A program made the position numbers and the translations under genes. From positions 9,858,001-9,922,000 of the forward strand of contig OZ176053.1 of the NCBI GenBank assembly GCA_964247055.1: a DNA stretch of 64,000 bases, read 5' to 3'. Under the pieces are notes generated by a model. It did no database searches. It was not told the origin of the DNA and worked only from the letters and a program-made list of their open reading frames with translations. The stretch is from Paragordius varius. Its lineage: Eukaryota > Nematomorpha. Each line of letters starts with the position of its first letter. Position 1 is the stretch's first letter. Shown here one piece after another: positions 59,574 to 64,000 of the stretch.

Positions 59574-62357
59574 ATGGGTTGCTTGGGTTTTTCTAGTTTA
59601 AATGTTGGTTCACTGAAAAGTAAGTTAAATGATATTGTGAGAATAATGAAAGTTAAACATATAGACATTATGGCATTACAAGAGACTCGTTACCGCTGAA
59701 ATGGAGCAAGGACTTTGGAAAAGAATTATTGATTAAATTACTCAGGTGAAAGTGACGGACGAAATGGAGTGCCAGTTAACATATATCCTTAATTGTCCAA
59801 TCAGGTTAAAGAGGTTACCCGCTATAACAGCCGAATCATGAATTTAGATATTTTGGTAGGTAACGAGGTCATAACGGTATTTAGTATATATGCCCCGCAA
59901 ATAGGTTTATCAAAACAAGAAAAGGAGGAATTTTACGAGACTCAGGATGAAAAATTAGTCGCTCTCCCTCAGCCCAGATTCAAGTTTTTATGTGGGGATT
60001 TTAATGGTCATTGTGGTTCAATAGGGAATCTTTTGAAATATGGCACGAGGGACATTCTTATCGAGAAAGAAACGAGGAGGAATTAATTTGCTTAGATTTG
60101 CACATCCCACAATTTGGCTATAACGAAGACGTTTTTTGAAAAAAAGGGAGTTATCTAATAACTTACAAAAGTGGCATATTCAAATCACAAATAGATTTTA
60201 TACTAGTCCCAAGAGACTTGTTGAAGATTACATTGGACTGTAAGGTTGTGCCAAATTTAGAGATTAGTTCGCAACATAATTTACTTATTTGTAATTTTTT
60301 TATGAAAAAAAGTCAAAACACATTGATCCTTGCTCAAAGAGATTAAAAACTATAAAGTGGGATAAATTATCTGAAAAAAAGCAAGCTTTTATAAAAGAAT
60401 TACCAACCGAGGATGGTGGATTAAATGGTGAGTGGGATAAAGTCAGCTAGTTAATCAAAAAGGCAGGAACTCTAATTTGTTGATTAAATGGCGGCAAATC
60501 TCAAGTCAGAGAGGCTTGGCTTTACGATGAAAGAATAATATTGATGTCACGAGAAAAAGGTAAAGCTTTTGACAAATGGAGACATACAAGGAATGATGAT
60601 GATAGAGATAAGTATAAAAGTTTAAATAATTAAAAAAATTAGGCCAGGTTAAAAAAAAAAGATGAATTTTTTTATGATGAGTTAAATTGTAAGCAAGATT
60701 TAAACGAAGTGTATAAAGTTGCCAGCAAAGGAATAAACGCAGGATGGATTTACCATGTTATGCGACTGCAATAAATGAAAAGATGGAAACTTGTTGTGCG
60801 AAAATGTAGATATATTAAAAAGATGGAAAGAGTACTTTGTGTTTAGATGAAGGGTAGGCGAGATATTTTTGCCAAATACAGTTGAAGCTACTGAGAGACT
60901 AATAGAATCAATTACACAAAAGGAAGTAAATCCAATTTGTTAGAAATTCCAAACAACAAGGCTGTAGGATCGGACGACATAAATATAAATTGTTGGAAAG
61001 TTGCTTAGATTGGCTGGATCAAATTTTTTGGAGCGTGTATTTAATAAGTTGTTTCAACTTATGAAATCCCGGTTGAATGCAAGGAAAGTTTAACTATGCC
61101 TTTATTTAAAGTAAAAGGTAATATAAATGAATGTAATAACTATAGAAGGATAAAACTAATGTCGCACACCATGAAATTGTTTGAAAAATAATTGAAAAAC
61201 GAATCAGGAAAATGATATCTATAGAAGGAAATCAATTTGATTTCATACCAGGAAAGTCAACAATAGACCCCATACATGCGGTTAGGAGATTGATTGAAAA
61301 ACACATTGAAAAAAAGAAAGAATTAAAGGGGTTTTAATTTACATAGAGAAGGCGTTTGACAGAATTCCTAGAGAAACTATTTGGTGGAATCTCGTCGTAA
61401 AAAGGTGCCAGAAAGTTATAATGTTACAAAAATAATGTATCCCACAGCTCCAGGATTAAAACTCCGCAAGGATTATCAGAGCCCTTTTCAATAAAGCATG
61501 GAGTCTATCAAGGCTCACCCCCCCAGTCCCTTATTGTTTATAATTTGTATGGGCGTGGCCAAGGTCGTCAATGTAATTCAGGTTGGTACTTAATGTATGC
61601 AGATGACATAAGCATCTTGTCTGATTCATTGGCTGAGTTAAAGCGAACGGTAAACAGATGGGTTATTATACTGAATCAATACGGTCTGAAAGTAAACAAA
61701 GCAAAAACTGAATTTATTATTTTTGGGGTGATAGTTGGGTTCTGAAGGGTAAAGAAAGGTGTAAATATTTGGGGGCAATGTTAAATTCAGATGGATCGTT
61801 GACCGATGATATTAATTTAAAAATAAAGAGCAGTTGGGTAAATTGGAAGAAATTTCAAGCGAGTTATGTGATCGAAATATTGATGTTAGAGTGAAAGGTA
61901 AGATATACAGTTCAGTTGTTCAACCCATTGATGTATAATTCACAGACATGGGGCGTCAAAAAATCCGAAGAAAGACATTTTAAAGTCACGGAAATGAAAA
62001 TGATTAATATGATGTGTGAGGTAACAAGAAAGGATAGAATTAAGAATAGATTTTTTCGTGGGAGCACAGATATTAAACCAATAGTGGAAAGAATGTCAAA
62101 AAATAGGCTACGTTGGTTCGGGCACATTGAAAGGAGAGATTCTAATTATCTTGCAAAAATAATAGATAGTCATGTAATTGAGGATAAACGAGGACGTGGG
62201 CGGCCTAAAACGAAATGGATAGATACAGTAAAAAGAGAGCTAGCAGAATACGAGCTTAATGCAAAGGACGCCATAGATAGAGTTCTATGGCGAGACAGGT
62301 TGTATAACATGACCGCTCTCACGAATGAAAACATTTAATGTAATAATAATAATGCCC
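59574..62357 (+). mobile_element. RTE-type LINE, decayed
   Basis: One non-LTR retrotransposon in plus orientation. From the ATG at 59574 the endonuclease starts MGCLGFSSLNVGSLKSK and IDIMALQETRY, continues with VITVFSIYAPQIG and FLCGDFNGHCG (about 59790-60090). The reverse transcriptase follows: FDFIPGKSTIDPIHAVRRLI at about 61230, AFDRIPRE, GVYQGSPP at about 61500, and the catalytic YADD at 61588-61599. The C-terminal piece LRWFGHIERRD with RGRGRPKTKWIDTVKREL (62107-62240) is typical of the RTE clade. A short (TAA)n run at 62337-62353 closes the 3' end, also typical. Two in-frame TGA codons near 59696 and 59729 and several frame changes show that it is inactive. Length from the ATG is about 2.8 kb, near full for the family. 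Confidence 0.85.
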
Positions 62358-62988
62358 TAATATCCATTTACAAGATATTAGAGCTTTAATTTCCACAGGT
62401 TAAAAACATTACATGTTTCATTTTCTAGATTTATGAAATTCAATATTTCTATGTTATTTACTGTATTTACCGCCAACGAAAGCATTTATTTATGGCTAGT
62501 CGCCTTTTTTATAATCTAAATTTCATCTGTAAATACTCATCATGTATTTTTTGTAGGTTTGATATCATTAGAATTTCATAGTTTATATATTGTACTATTT
62601 TATTAACCTACTTCTGATAATATACAACCGGGCCGATGATACATTGTGAGTAATTAAATATTGCTAGTATTAATTATTGCCAAATATATGCAGTAAAGAG
62701 AATTATTATCGGTTAATAATAGTAAAAAGTGAAAAAAACTATAAGCCAATAATACTACCCTTTGTTGTATGTGCTATTTGATAAATAACTTTCTAGCAAT
62801 GTATACGTACTCATACTCTAATAAATCTGTACCGCACATAAGAAATGCATTATAAATATATTTTTGCAAGATTATCACAAAAATACAATATGATCATTGA
62901 CAGTGATGCCAATATAATTTTGGATATAACGCTTAATTCAAAACTGAGCATTTAAAATTAATAAAAATCGTTTGCTACTTATATCATA
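62358..62988. other. intergenic DNA with a dispersed repeat
   Basis: Spacer between the LINE and the convergent RPB7 gene. It holds the second copy of the dispersed repeat (62680-62800: cagtaaagagaattattatc, then gtaaaaagtgaaaaaa) also present at 2015-2130. No gene seen. Confidence 0.5.
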
Positions 62989-64000
62989 TCATGGCAAATT
63001 CACCCGGTTTCGGCAATCTCGCATTAAACCATAAACAGCACAAAACCACGCCTTAACAACGCTAGTTGTGGGATAATTGTAAATTAACGAAATCTTTTGT
63101 GCGCATCGTGTTATAAGCAAAATAAATTTTTTGACAATATTTTTATATACAAGATAATTTATAATAACTATGGTTAAAATCAATTATTCACGTAACCCAA
63201 ATAATCATCCATTAAAGATCCAATGGCAAACTAAAATTTTAAATAGCAACATACTATATCGGATGTATCAATGCGGGTTCCAACAATTCGAACACGAATT
63301 TCATCTTGTTCCTTGATCATAATATCCTGAAAACATAATGTAGAATAAATAATACATATCAAAAATTATATTACGAATGTTAATACGGGGAGCTATATAA
63401 TGTTGCCCCTAAGATTAGCCAAATATTATAAACACTTTTGTGGCCTCTTATCCTAAAAACTATAAATAAAAAACCAATATATGAAAATCAAATAAACAAA
63501 GCTGAGGATTCGAAGAAATCATTATATACAGAATGTAATACTTACATCATCATTGGTCTTGTAACATGGTTGCAAGGAATTCGGATCGAATTCCATATCA
63601 GATGGAATGCTCTAAAAATTATTAAAAGTATACGTGTTTTGAAATAAAACATGTTAGGGGTCCGATTTCACAAAATATCCCAACCTTAAATGTTATATAA
63701 TAGTCATATACCTTATTTATTTGTGTGACGACACCGTCCAAAACTTCGCCCTTGAATGGCATAAACACAATTGCTTTATAATGAACATTGTATGTAACAT
63801 AACCGCGCCCAGATTTTATAATGCCCGAGCCAATGTTATCGATAGATGTAACAGCAATTATGAATCCATACCTAAAATAAATTGTAGAATTATACTGTCC
63901 TGAGCAAGTACCTTCCACTTCGTAAAATAATTTTTGTTTCACAGTGTTTAACAAGTTAGGACCAAAGTATCTCGGATGAAGTATAATCTCATGTTGCAGG
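62989..64000 (-). CDS. POLR2G: RNA polymerase II subunit RPB7, 5' end outside window
   Basis: Exons (high to low): 64000-63896 (partial), 63871-63712, 63684-63634, 63611-63546, 63326-63255, 63051-62989, giving 171 aa in the window; the human protein is 172, so about six N-terminal residues are missing. Blocks: [56 protein letters not shown] (RPB7 N-terminal domain), [40 protein letters not shown] (S1/OB domain). RPB7 pairs with RPB4 on the polymerase stalk and binds nascent RNA. Introns 63895-63872, 63711-63685 and 63633-63612 are only 24, 27 and 22 nt. Removing them restores exact family spacing. The last exon ([11 protein letters not shown]...) aligns only loosely with the usual [12 protein letters not shown] end, so that exon's acceptor is less certain. 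Confidence 0.94.

Noticed and set aside
59690-59735. Two TGA codons at positions where the LINE family might have Trp or a similar residue, hinting at a changed genetic code
   Set aside because: Host genes here use TGG for Trp and TGA as a normal stop (furin, TENT2, RPB7), and the LINE also carries frame changes, so simple decay explains it.
1-64000. tRNA, rRNA, spliced-leader RNA genes or CRISPR-like arrays
   Set aside because: I looked for cloverleaf promoter boxes and regularly spaced repeats and saw none that I could support. Regular short repeats here are simple AT microsatellites.

Overview
This 64-kb window is very AT-rich nuclear DNA from an animal, most likely an invertebrate. It carries spliced genes with GT-AG introns: a furin-type proprotein convertase, a neuronal-type Sec1/Munc18 protein, a GLD-2-type poly(A) polymerase, POLDIP2 and RNA polymerase II subunit RPB7. 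Trp is TGG and TGA is used as a stop, so the standard code holds. I cannot name the species. Five introns of 22-27 nt sit beside introns of 0.2-2.2 kb, which is unusual for an animal.

Layout. 1-3.2 kb: intergenic, with a probable hAT MITE. 3.2-8.8 kb: POLDIP2 on the minus strand, 11 exons. 8.8-20.2 kb: gene-poor, holding TTAA-flanked MITEs, foldback elements and simple repeats. 20.3-31.3 kb: furin on the plus strand, 16 exons plus an alternative terminal exon. 31.4-35 kb: intergenic, with coding-like pieces of unknown identity and a decayed mariner. 35.5-35.9 kb: a two-exon gene for a small secreted His/Tyr-rich propeptide with a furin-type cleavage site. 37.1-47.4 kb: unc-18/STXBP1 on the minus strand, with two mutually exclusive copies of one exon and a Ty3/gypsy fossil in its largest intron. 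48.2-53.2 kb: a cluster of DNA transposons (a TIR element of about 1 kb, an element of about 2 kb with very long inverted repeats and IS630/Tc1-mariner transposase remains, a hAT MITE with a perfect 8-bp duplication, and more TTAA MITEs). 54.9-57.75 kb: the C-terminal seven exons of a GLD-2/TENT2 poly(A) polymerase on the plus strand. 58-62.4 kb: a mariner fragment and a decayed RTE-type LINE. 63.0-64.0 kb: RPB7 on the minus strand, cut at its 5' end by the window edge.

The genes are not an operon and do not form one pathway. One possible link is that the small secreted protein 4 kb downstream of furin carries an R-S-K-R site of the kind furin cuts. The main novelty candidates are the ultrashort introns, the mutually exclusive unc-18 exons, the alternative furin C-terminus that bypasses the Cys-rich region, and the His/Tyr-rich propeptide. 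All exon models come from reading splice sites and remembered family sequences; no alignment or search was run.
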